Part shown: positions 8,629-16,062 of the stretch, piece after piece
Layout of the letters: each line of letters begins with the position of its first letter
Numbering within the stretch: position 1 is the first letter of the stretch
NCBI RefSeq assembly: GCF_003583985.1
Contig: NZ_QXML01000001.1
Location: 310,001 to 374,000, forward strand
Direction of reading: 5' to 3'
Length of the DNA: 64,000 nt
From: Algoriphagus lacus
GTDB taxonomy: Bacteria; Bacteroidota; Bacteroidia; Cytophagales; Cyclobacteriaceae
The notes under the pieces: generated by a model
Databases searched by the model: none
What the model was told of the DNA's origin: nothing
What the model saw: only the letters and a program-made list of their open reading frames with translations
Position numbers and translations under genes: made by a program

Positions 8629-9087
8629 ATGGAAAACACAACAAATCCAGGTTTGGAATTTTTCAAAACCCAAATCGGAAAAAAACTCGATAAAACTCCG
8701 TCCGCAGCAGGGAATTGGCTCGGCGGCACTTTGCTGGAGATCGATCTCCACCACATCAAGGTCTCCTATACCGTTCGCCCCGAAATGTGTAATCCTGGCA
8801 GGATTCTTCACGGAGGAATTGCTTCGCTCATGCTGGATGACGTAATCGGGATGGGTAATTTTGTGGTTGGATCGGAGTATCTGATGACCAGCATCAATCT
8901 GAATGTGGACTTTCTCTCAGCAGCACATATTGGAGAAACACTGGAGGTAACCGCAAAACTAATCCGCTCAGGATCCAACCTCAATCATTGGGAAGCAATC
9001 ATCCGAAAAGAATCCGGGAAGTTTGTGGCAAAGGCCAGCTCAAACTTGATCAAAACGCATGTGAAATTGTCTGATCTGGGGTTTTGA
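8629..9087 (+). CDS. PaaI family hotdog thioesterase
   Basis: This 152-residue protein is a hotdog-fold acyl-CoA thioesterase. The signature is NPGRILHGGIASLMLDD (His61-Gly-Gly, Asp70/71), as in PaaI/YdiI-type enzymes that split acyl-CoA esters. I chose the ATG at 8629. The same frame is open back to 8548, but that part overlaps the upstream gene and does not look like the family. It lies 2 bases after the preceding membrane protein gene. The natural substrate is unknown. Confidence 0.88.
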   Translation: MENTTNPGLEFFKTQIGKKLDKTPSAAGNWLGGTLLEIDLHHIKVSYTVRPEMCNPGRILHGGIASLMLDDVIGMGNFVVGSEYLMTSINLNVDFLSAAHIGETLEVTAKLIRSGSNLNHWEAIIRKESGKFVAKASSNLIKTHVKLSDLGF

Positions 9088-9128
9088 AGGGTGGAAATTA
9101 CGTTTTGTAAGGATCAGGGAAACAAGCC

Positions 9129-9662
9129 TTAAAACTGATCCAATTTCACCATCATATCCCACACGGCAATTCCCAACGACACGGAAATATTCAGGGAATG
9201 CTTGGTGCCCAACTGAGGGATTTCAAGGATAGAATCACAGGATTTTAGCACCACTTCTTCTACCCCAAACACCTCATTTCCGAAGATAAGGGCATATTTT
9301 TTTCCTTTTTCCGGAGAAAAATCATTGAGCTTGACCGAGTTTTCCACTTGCTCCAAGGCACAAAGCTGGTATCCATCTGCCTTGAGTTTTTCTATGGCTT
9401 CCAAGGTATTCAGGCAATATTCCCAGTTCACAGATTCCGTTGCGCCAAGTGCGGTTTTTTGAATGTCCCGGTGCGGTGGAGTTCCGGTGATTCCACAGAG
9501 GTAAATTTTCTCGACCCGAAAAGCATCTGCAGTTCGAAAGGCTGACCCGACATTGTTCAGGCTGCGCACATTGTCCAGGACCAAAACCAGTGGGGACTTT
9601 TCGGTTTTCTTAAATTCCTGGATCGAAAGCCGATCCAGTTCCTCCATGCTTAATTTCTTCAT
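9129..9662 (-). CDS. TrmH family RNA methyltransferase (SPOUT fold)
   Basis: This 177-residue protein is a minimal SpoU/TrmH methyltransferase that methylates ribose 2'-OH in tRNA or rRNA using SAM. Motif 1 is LDNVRSLNNVGSAFRTADAF (about 29-48), motif 2 is LIFGNEVFGVEE (about 128-139), and motif 3 is SLNISVSLGIAVWDMM near the C-terminus, forming the trefoil knot. It has no separate RNA-binding N-terminal domain, so the target RNA is uncertain. It diverges from mutS with 82 bases between them. Confidence 0.9.
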   Translation of the reverse strand: MKKLSMEELDRLSIQEFKKTEKSPLVLVLDNVRSLNNVGSAFRTADAFRVEKIYLCGITGTPPHRDIQKTALGATESVNWEYCLNTLEAIEKLKADGYQLCALEQVENSVKLNDFSPEKGKKYALIFGNEVFGVEEVVLKSCDSILEIPQLGTKHSLNISVSLGIAVWDMMVKLDQF

Positions 9663-9744
9663 CTTTTTTGATCTCCTGCCCTAATCGGCTATTTTCAGGG
9701 CGCAATCCCAACTCAAAAGTAAGTACAATTCCCTTTTTCTCCCC

Positions 9745-12348
9745 ATGAGCAAATCCAAAGACGGACAGGAAACTCCCCTGATGAAGCAATACAATGCCAT
9801 CAAGGCCAAGCATCCAGGCGCATTGTTGCTCTTTCGGGTTGGAGATTTCTATGAGACGTTTGGAGAAGATGCGGTCGTAGCCAGCAAAGTATTGGACATC
9901 GTCCTGACCAAACGGGCTAATGGGGCTGCTTCCCACATCGAATTGGCGGGTTTCCCCCATCATTCGTTGGATAATTACCTTCCCAAATTGGTCCGTGCGG
10001 GAAATCGTGTAGCCATTTGCGACCAGCTTGAAGACCCAAAAATGGTCAAGGGTATTGTCAAAAGAGGCGTCACCGAATTGGTCACTCCCGGTCTTTCTTA
10101 CAATGACCAAGTGCTGGACACCCGAAAAAACAATTACCTCGGGTCCATTTATTTTGGAAAGGAAAAGCACGGCATTGCATTTTTGGATGTCTCTACGGGA
10201 GAATTTATGTGCGCAGAGGGAAATTCTGCTTACCTGGAAAAACTCCTTCAAAGTTTTGCCCCTTCGGAAATCATTTTTTCCAAAGCAGCCAAAAAAACCG
10301 CTGCCGAACTCATCAAAAACGACTTCATCACCTTTCATTGTGAAGACTGGGTATATCAGTACGATTTCACTTACGAAAAGCTGAAAAATCATTTCGGAAC
10401 CGCGAATCTGAAAGGGTTTGGAATTGAGGAACTGGAATCGGGAACCATCGCAGCAGGGGCAATCCTGTATTACCTTGAGGAAACCGAGCACCGGGAAGTC
10501 CAGCATATTTCTTCCATTTCTAGAATTGCAGAAGAGAAATATGTCTGGTTGGATAAATTCACCATCCGAAATCTTGAACTTGTTTTCCCTCAGCATGAGG
10601 GCGGGGTTCCATTGATTCACATTTTGGATCAGACCGTGACGCCTATGGGCTCACGGATGATGAAAAAGTGGATGGTACTTCCCCTAAAGGAAAAAAAGCC
10701 GATCGAAGAGCGCTTGAATGTGGTGGACTTTTTTTACCAAAACTCCACCCTGATCCAGGAAATTCTTGTGCTCCTTCGGCATATCGGTGACTTGGAGCGC
10801 TTGATATCCAAAGTGGTAGTGGGTCGTGCAAATCCCCGTGAAATGAACCAAATCAAGCGGGCTCTCAAATCTGCACTTCCGATTAAGGAAATTCTTAAAA
10901 ACCAGGATAATCCTACGCTAAAGCGACTTTCTGACCAAATTAATCCCTGTGAGCTCTTATTGGAGAAGATTGATCGCGAGCTCAAAGAAGATGCGCCCAT
11001 GTTGGTTCATCAGGGCGGAGTAATCAAAGACGGGGTGGATCCTGAACTGGATGAATACCGAGGGCTTGCCAATACGGGTAAAGATTTTCTGGTCCAGATC
11101 CAGCAACGCGAAGTCCTGAATACCGGAATTTCTTCTTTGAAAATTTCCTACAATAAAGTCTTCGGATACTATCTTGAAGTTACCCATGTTCACCGGGACA
11201 AGGTGCCTCAAGAGTGGATCCGGAAACAGACCTTGGTGAATGCCGAGCGGTATATCACACCGGAATTAAAGGACTACGAAGAAAAAATCCTTCACGCAGA
11301 AGATCGGATGCTTGGGATTGAGCAGAAGTATTTTCAGGCTTTAGTGCAGGAAACTGCTCATTATGTCACTCAAATCCAGCAAAATGCGCGTGTTCTTGGC
11401 ACTTTGGATGCACTTCTTTCTTTTGCTCAAGTAGCTCTAAGCAACGGTTATTCCCGTCCTAAAATTTCTGATACCGAAACGTTGGAAATAAAAGACGGGC
11501 GGCACCCAGTGATTGAAAAGCAATTGCCTGTAGGAGAGAATTATGTACCAAATGACATTTACCTGGATCACGACAGCCAGCAAATCATGATCATTACCGG
11601 TCCCAATATGGCGGGTAAGTCGGCACTGCTAAGGCAAACTGCTTTAATTGTGCTCATGGCACAGATGGGAAGTTTTGTGCCGGCATCATTTGCCAGGATA
11701 GGGATTATTGATAAGGTATTTACACGGGTTGGAGCCTCCGATAATTTGTCCAAAGGAGAATCTACTTTCATGGTTGAAATGACCGAAACTGCCAGTATTT
11801 TGAACAACCTTTCCGATCGGAGTCTGGTATTGATGGATGAAATTGGTCGTGGGACTTCCACTTACGATGGGATTTCCATCGCGTGGTCTATTGTGGAGTT
11901 TTTGCACAATCACCCCTCGTTTAAAGCAAAGACTCTTTTTGCTACCCATTACCATGAGCTGAATCAACTCGCCGGTGATTTTCCCCGAATCAAAAACTTC
12001 AATGTTTCAGTGAAGGAAGTCGGGAATAAGGTGATTTTCATGCGGAAGTTGAAAGAAGGAGGAAGTGAGCACAGTTTCGGTATTCATGTAGCCCAAATGG
12101 CAGGGATGCCAAATCCAGTGGTCCTTCGTGCCGCTGAGATCATGGGACACCTCGAAAAAGACAAAGCCTTAAAAGAAAAGAAAGAACACTTTAAGTCAAT
12201 CCCGAAGAACAATTTTCAGCTCAGTCTGTTTGAAATGGATCCTAAGTTTACCGAGGCCAAACTGATTTTGGATCAGATAGATATTAATGCGATTTCTCCG
12301 ATTGAAGCACTTCTCAAACTTCATGAAATCAAAAAGAAATTGGAATGA
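9745..12348 (+). CDS. mutS: DNA mismatch repair protein MutS
   Basis: MutS finds base mismatches and small loops and starts mismatch repair with MutL. The 867-residue length is standard. The mismatch-reading Phe-x-Glu motif is at 35-37 (GDFYETFG), the Walker A loop GPNMAGKS at 619-626, and the Walker B DEIGRGTSTYDG begins at Asp698, followed by the ATHYHEL segment. The C-terminal FQLSLFEMDP resembles the clamp-binding QLSLF peptide. It is flanked by the divergent trmH-like gene. A long open frame on the other strand (9610-10620) is a shadow. Confidence 0.97.
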   Translation: MSKSKDGQETPLMKQYNAIKAKHPGALLLFRVGDFYETFGEDAVVASKVLDIVLTKRANGAASHIELAGFPHHSLDNYLPKLVRAGNRVAICDQLEDPKMVKGIVKRGVTELVTPGLSYNDQVLDTRKNNYLGSIYFGKEKHGIAFLDVSTGEFMCAEGNSAYLEKLLQSFAPSEIIFSKAAKKTAAELIKNDFITFHCEDWVYQYDFTYEKLKNHFGTANLKGFGIEELESGTIAAGAILYYLEETEHREVQHISSISRIAEEKYVWLDKFTIRNLELVFPQHEGGVPLIHILDQTVTPMGSRMMKKWMVLPLKEKKPIEERLNVVDFFYQNSTLIQEILVLLRHIGDLERLISKVVVGRANPREMNQIKRALKSALPIKEILKNQDNPTLKRLSDQINPCELLLEKIDRELKEDAPMLVHQGGVIKDGVDPELDEYRGLANTGKDFLVQIQQREVLNTGISSLKISYNKVFGYYLEVTHVHRDKVPQEWIRKQTLVNAERYITPELKDYEEKILHAEDRMLGIEQKYFQALVQETAHYVTQIQQNARVLGTLDALLSFAQVALSNGYSRPKISDTETLEIKDGRHPVIEKQLPVGENYVPNDIYLDHDSQQIMIITGPNMAGKSALLRQTALIVLMAQMGSFVPASFARIGIIDKVFTRVGASDNLSKGESTFMVEMTETASILNNLSDRSLVLMDEIGRGTSTYDGISIAWSIVEFLHNHPSFKAKTLFATHYHELNQLAGDFPRIKNFNVSVKEVGNKVIFMRKLKEGGSEHSFGIHVAQMAGMPNPVVLRAAEIMGHLEKDKALKEKKEHFKSIPKNNFQLSLFEMDPKFTEAKLILDQIDINAISPIEALLKLHEIKKKLE

Positions 12349-12405
12349 TTTGTCCTAAACCGTATCTTTTACTAAGATTTAAGCTAAAAAACACTTTTAT
12401 TAAAA

Positions 12406-13203
12406 ATGGATAAGGTATTACTCAAAGACCTGAAGAAACAGGATAAGTATACCAAGTTTTTTAAGGAATGGAAGGAGCAAGAGTTCAAGGGCGAGGTAGA
12501 CGAGCAAAAGTTAAAAGATGAACTCGCTTCTCTAAGCAAAACCATTGGAATAAGTGAAGGATTAGTAATTGCCTGCTTTGATTATCGTAATCTTAATCTT
12601 GCCTTCTTTACCGGAAATGTAGAGCAACTAAGCGGTTACCCGGAATCCATGTTTCGGAATAAGGGAATGGAGACCTCATTTACCATGATTCATCCCGATG
12701 ATAGACCGGAGCTTTTTCGTTTCCAAAAAATAGTCTTTGATGCATTTCACAGTCTTTCCATTCAGGAGAGGCATACATTTGAGTTTTCATATACTACACG
12801 GTGGGTACATCGGACCTCTCAGGATGTAATCTGGATGACCTCCAAAGTCAGACCTTATGTAATTGACGAAGCTGGCAATTTCATAATGGATTTGCACATC
12901 ATAGTTCAACTGATCACCCCGCCGAAAGCAAAAAATTATGATTGGAATTATTCCTACACCAAAGAGGATGGGGCAAAAATATTTGTCAGTAAAAACTCCC
13001 CTATTGATAAAGCCATAAAGCTAACAACCAAAGAGAAGGAGATTGTGGATTTAATTCTTGAAGGGAAAGAATCCAAAGAAATTAGCGAACTCCTGAATAT
13101 TTCTGTCAATACAGTTGCTACTCATAGGAAGAATATTTTAAGAAAACTCGGAGCTAGAAATGTGGGTGAGATGGTCAAAATTTTGGCCTCTTACGATTTT
13201 TAA
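12406..13203 (+). CDS. PAS domain-containing LuxR family transcriptional regulator
   Basis: The 265-residue protein has a PAS-like sensory region at about 50-165 (GLVIACFDYRNLNLAFFTGN, then MIHPDDRPELFRF) and a C-terminal LuxR/GerE helix-turn-helix at about 205-262 (TTKEKEIVDLILEGKESKEI, then VNTVATHRKNILRKLGA). It has no receiver domain and no partner kinase beside it, so it probably senses a ligand or redox state directly. This PAS-LuxR architecture is common in Cytophagales, with mostly unknown targets. It sits alone between mutS and the tRNA pair. Confidence 0.88.
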   Translation: MDKVLLKDLKKQDKYTKFFKEWKEQEFKGEVDEQKLKDELASLSKTIGISEGLVIACFDYRNLNLAFFTGNVEQLSGYPESMFRNKGMETSFTMIHPDDRPELFRFQKIVFDAFHSLSIQERHTFEFSYTTRWVHRTSQDVIWMTSKVRPYVIDEAGNFIMDLHIIVQLITPPKAKNYDWNYSYTKEDGAKIFVSKNSPIDKAIKLTTKEKEIVDLILEGKESKEISELLNISVNTVATHRKNILRKLGARNVGEMVKILASYDF

Positions 13204-13270
13204 AAAACCCTGTAGGTCAGGTTTGTACAACGGGGATCTCTAAAATTAAAAAAAATTCTATGGTGCTGAC

Positions 13271-13300
13271 TTGTAAAATTATTTTCGGGTCTTACCTTTG
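13271..13300 (+). promoter_or_regulatory. Bacteroidota sigma-A type promoter for the tRNA-Gly/tRNA-Leu unit
   Basis: The -33 element TTG at 13271-13273 is followed after 19 bases by TACCTTTG at 13293-13300, a perfect match to the Bacteroidota -7 consensus TAnnTTTG. The expected start point is about 5-8 bases further, roughly 35 bases upstream of tRNA-Gly. Confidence 0.75.
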
Positions 13301-13342
13301 CATCCACAATTCGCTCACATCACGTTTTGAGCAATGACAATT

Positions 13343-13418
<76 letters not shown>

Positions 13419-13501
13419 TAAAGCCCTTGCAAAAGGGCTTTGTCGTTTCAGGACATTTGTAAATTCAAATGTAACCGAAGCTCTACCTTAAAGTAGAGTA
13501 A

Positions 13502-13586
13502 GCCGGGATGGTGGAATAGGTAGACACGCAAGACTTAAAATCTTGTGGCCATATCGGCCGTGCGGGTTCGATTCCCGCTCCTGGTA
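13502..13586 (+). tRNA. tRNA-Leu (anticodon TAA)
   Basis: An 85-base type II tRNA: acceptor GCCGGGA pairs with TCCTGGT (two G-T pairs), anticodon stem CAAGA/TCTTG around loop CTTAAAA (anticodon TAA), a long variable arm (TGGCCATATCGGCCG region) and T-loop GTTCGATTC. The discriminator is A, as usual for tRNA-Leu. CCA is not encoded. It lies 83 bases after tRNA-Gly, probably in one transcript. Confidence 0.96.
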
Positions 13587-13589
13587 CAG

Positions 13590-13627
13590 AAGCCTCACTC
13601 CGATAGCTATCGGGGCGGGGCTTTTTT
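13590..13627 (+). terminator. Rho-independent terminator after the tRNA pair
   Basis: A stem of about 16 base pairs (AGCCTCACTCCGATAG with CTATCGGGGCGGGGCT, two G-T pairs and one mismatch) is followed by CTTTTTTG. The centre is a 14-base perfect palindrome CCGATAGCTATCGG at 13600-13613. Confidence 0.85.
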
Positions 13628-13640
13628 GTTTTTTGGGCAT

Positions 13641-13679
13641 AAAAAAACCAGCACGGTTTTAATGCTGGTTTCTATTTTT
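13641..13679. terminator. Bidirectional terminator hairpin
   Basis: AAACCAGCA (13645-13653) pairs with TGCTGGTTT (13663-13671), with A-runs before and T-rich sequence after. It lies between the tRNA unit on the plus strand and the 3' end of the MazG-like gene on the minus strand, so it can serve both. Confidence 0.75.
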
Positions 13680-13692
13680 GGCTTGCTTCCAG

Positions 13693-14160
13693 TTACTTTT
13701 CCAAGATTCCCTTTAGGTCTGCGGGAGAATAACCGACAGATTTTAAGGTTTTATGATCCCCTTCACGAAAAACCAAGAATAGGTCCCCCTCTTTTTCATA
13801 AAAACAAGGAGTTCCCTTGTCCTCGTAATGTTTCACAGTGGCTTTAGCTTCAGCTTCAGTTTTGCAGGCCTTGCTCATATTGGATCGTTGGACCTCATCA
13901 AAAAGGGCTTTGAATTTTTCCCCCAGTCCGAATTCCAAAATTGCTCCGGAAAGTACGTATTGTAGATCGCAAAGGGCATCTGCGATTTCAACTATGTCTT
14001 TTTGCTCAATGGCCTCTTCCAATTCCTTTAGTTCTTCAGCCAAAAGAGAAACCCGGAGATTGCATCTGGTTTCAGAAGGAATGGTGGGCGTAGGAAGTAC
14101 GGGGTGCTTGAAGGTCTCGTGGAATAAAGCGACCGAGGTGAGGGACTTTGGATCTTGCAT
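13693..14160 (-). CDS. MazG-like nucleoside triphosphate pyrophosphohydrolase
   Basis: This 155-residue protein is of the all-alpha NTP-PPase superfamily (MazG/PRA-PH type), which splits (d)NTPs, often non-canonical ones, to the monophosphate and PPi. The metal-binding set is seen as LLAEELKELEE (Glu42, Glu43, Glu46) and EIADALCDLQY (Glu58, Asp61). The N-terminal FHETFKHP and the C-terminal part with DKGTPCFYE and YSPADLKGIL are typical of the single-domain form found across Bacteroidota and phages. Substrate is not determined. It stands alone, with terminators on both sides. Confidence 0.85.
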   Translation of the reverse strand: MQDPKSLTSVALFHETFKHPVLPTPTIPSETRCNLRVSLLAEELKELEEAIEQKDIVEIADALCDLQYVLSGAILEFGLGEKFKALFDEVQRSNMSKACKTEAEAKATVKHYEDKGTPCFYEKEGDLFLVFREGDHKTLKSVGYSPADLKGILEK

Positions 14161-14196
14161 GAAAGTTGAAATTCTGATTTAGGCTTGAAATAAATG

Positions 14197-14223
14197 AAAA
14201 AGACCGGTTTTTCCGGTCTTTTA
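14197..14223. terminator. Terminator hairpin downstream of sod
   Basis: Nine perfect base pairs, AAAGACCGG (14199-14207) with CCGGTCTTT (14213-14221), around a TTTTT loop, with T-runs on both strands. It lies just past the sod stop codon and before the start of the MazG-like gene, so it mainly ends the sod transcript. Confidence 0.8.
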
Positions 14224-14243
14224 TTCCTCCTTTTCTCAAGGAA

Positions 14244-14999
14244 TTACAGGACTGCATTAAAGCGGTCTGCCACCGCTTTCCAGTTCACTACATTCCAAAA
14301 TGCAGTTACGTAATCTGGTCGGCGATTTTGGTAGTGAAGGTAGTACGCATGTTCCCAGACATCCAGTCCCAGGATAGGAATTCCTTTCACTTCAGCCACA
14401 TCCATTAAAGGATTATCCTGGTTTGGTGTGGAAGACACCACTAATTTTTTATCGGCTGTTACACTTAACCATGCCCAACCGGATCCGAATCTACCCTTGG
14501 CAGCTGTTTCAAATTGGGTAGCAAATGCCTCATAGCTACCAAAAGATGCTACGATAGCCTCCATTAATTTTCCTTCAGGCTTTCCGCCGGTATTGGGAGC
14601 CATAATACTCCAAAAAAGCTCATGGTTATAATGTCCGCCTCCATTGTTTCTCAATTTAACAGAGTACTTGGAGATGCTTGCGAGTACATTTTCCAGGGGT
14701 TTTGAAGTATCTACGTTTTCTTCTTTTGCAGCATCCCTAAGGTTGGTAGCGTAAGCAGCCGCATGCTTGGTGTAGTGGATTTCCATCGTGCGGGCATCAA
14801 TGTTCGGCTCCAAGGCTGGGTAGGCATAGGCCAAGGGCGTCTGTGCAAATCCTGTGGCAAAGGCGTTTGGAGACTTCACTTCAATGATTGAGGCGAAAGT
14901 ATCTGTTACACCAGCCCCAACCAGTCCGATGGCAAGTCCAGTTTTGGCAGTGTTGGCAATGAAATCACGGCGTGTTATGTTTTGTTCTTTATTGTTCAT
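14244..14999 (-). CDS. Superoxide dismutase (Fe/Mn family) with a Tat-type signal
   Basis: The 251-residue enzyme is a Fe/Mn superoxide dismutase. Metal ligands are His75 (EIHYTKHA), His126 (GGHYNHELFW), Asp213 and His217 (DVWEHAYY). GSGWAWL at about 173-179 is also typical. The N-terminus is unusual: about 50 extra residues that begin with a twin-arginine motif TRRDFI (9-14) and a mild hydrophobic stretch (about 19-36), pointing to Tat export of the folded, metal-loaded enzyme to the periplasm. Cytoplasmic SODs of this family are about 200 residues. Iron or manganese use cannot be decided by eye. Confidence 0.92.
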   Translation of the reverse strand: MNNKEQNITRRDFIANTAKTGLAIGLVGAGVTDTFASIIEVKSPNAFATGFAQTPLAYAYPALEPNIDARTMEIHYTKHAAAYATNLRDAAKEENVDTSKPLENVLASISKYSVKLRNNGGGHYNHELFWSIMAPNTGGKPEGKLMEAIVASFGSYEAFATQFETAAKGRFGSGWAWLSVTADKKLVVSSTPNQDNPLMDVAEVKGIPILGLDVWEHAYYLHYQNRRPDYVTAFWNVVNWKAVADRFNAVL

Positions 15000-15190
15000 G
15001 AGTGTAGGGATTGATTCGCCAAATGAGAACCGTTTAAAGTCCGATTTAGTTGCTGAAATTAGAGATTATCTGACGATTTTGGAATTGAGCATCAGACATT
15101 AAGTCTGAATTCCTGACAAGTTGGTTAAGTTTGTAAGGGGGATTTGTCTTGGTTAAGTTTTTGAAACGAGGGACAGACCTGTTGAAAATC

Positions 15191-15964
15191 ATGGAACTAA
15201 CATTTTACAAATATCAGGGCACCGGGAACGATTTTGTCATGATCGATGATCGGGCTGAGTCTTTTGATCTAAGTAATCTTGACTTGGTCAGGACGCTTTG
15301 CGACCGTAAGTTTGGAATCGGCGCCGATGGATTGATTGCCATACGGAACCACCCGGATTTTGACTTTGAAATGATTTATTTCAATGCCGATGGAAGCCAA
15401 AGTATGTGTGGCAATGGTGCCCGATGTGCCGTTGCTTTTTCCCATTTTCTGGGAATAGTTAAGGAAAAAACCAGATTTCTCGCCATTGATGGTCCTCATG
15501 AAGCGATAATTTCCGGAGAACAAGTGGAACTTTTAATGGGAGATGTCCAAGGCATAGAGGCTAAGTCTGGGGATTTTTTCCTCAATACGGGTTCTCCTCA
15601 CCATATTCGATTTGTGGAAAAAGCAGAAGGATATCCTGTTTTTGAAGAAGGAAAATCCATTCGATATGACTCTGTCTATGCTCCAGGCGGCACCAATGTC
15701 AATTTCGTTCAGCCGATGGCAGAGGATGAAGTTTTTGTCCGAACCTATGAGCGGGGGGTAGAGAATGAAACCCTCTCCTGTGGAACAGGCGTTACTGCTG
15801 CTGCCATCGTTTATGGGGCTCAGCATCAGCAAAATCAGGTGAAAATTAATACCCTTGGCGGCAAGTTATCCGTTAAGTTTCAGTCCAACCCTGACGGATC
15901 ATTCAGCAAAATCTGGCTTATTGGCCCAGCTGAGCAGGTTTTCTCAGGGAAAATCAAACTTTAA
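15191..15964 (+). CDS. dapF: Diaminopimelate epimerase
   Basis: DapF turns LL- into meso-diaminopimelate for lysine and peptidoglycan synthesis. I chose the ATG at 15191 (MELTFYKYQGTGNDFV), which fits the family N-terminus. An in-frame GTG 42 bases upstream adds an unlikely extension. The two catalytic cysteines are Cys73 (MCGNGARC) and Cys197 (LSCGTGVTAAA), with the substrate segments GTNVNFV and ERGVENETL between them. The 257-residue length is normal. It is followed by secA after a 98-base gap. Confidence 0.95.
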   Translation: MELTFYKYQGTGNDFVMIDDRAESFDLSNLDLVRTLCDRKFGIGADGLIAIRNHPDFDFEMIYFNADGSQSMCGNGARCAVAFSHFLGIVKEKTRFLAIDGPHEAIISGEQVELLMGDVQGIEAKSGDFFLNTGSPHHIRFVEKAEGYPVFEEGKSIRYDSVYAPGGTNVNFVQPMAEDEVFVRTYERGVENETLSCGTGVTAAAIVYGAQHQQNQVKINTLGGKLSVKFQSNPDGSFSKIWLIGPAEQVFSGKIKL

Positions 15965-16062
15965 ATTCCTTCTCCAGGATATCTGCCTGAATAAGGACTA
16001 ATTATCAATTCTAACAAAAAGGGCTTATTTTTAGGCCCCCAACCGGGAATCCATACAAAGAC

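Noticed and set aside
9610..10620. Long open frame (336 codons) on the minus strand inside mutS
   Set aside because: It is antisense to conserved MutS domains and its translation has no recognisable domain; codon bias of mutS creates the open frame.
13420..13441. Hairpin AAAGCCCTT/AAGGGCTTT after tRNA-Gly as a terminator
   Set aside because: No T-run follows and tRNA-Leu lies just downstream with no promoter of its own seen; more likely a processing or spacer structure.
13545..13847. Open frame starting inside tRNA-Leu
   Set aside because: It runs through the tRNA, its terminator and the antisense of the MazG-like gene.
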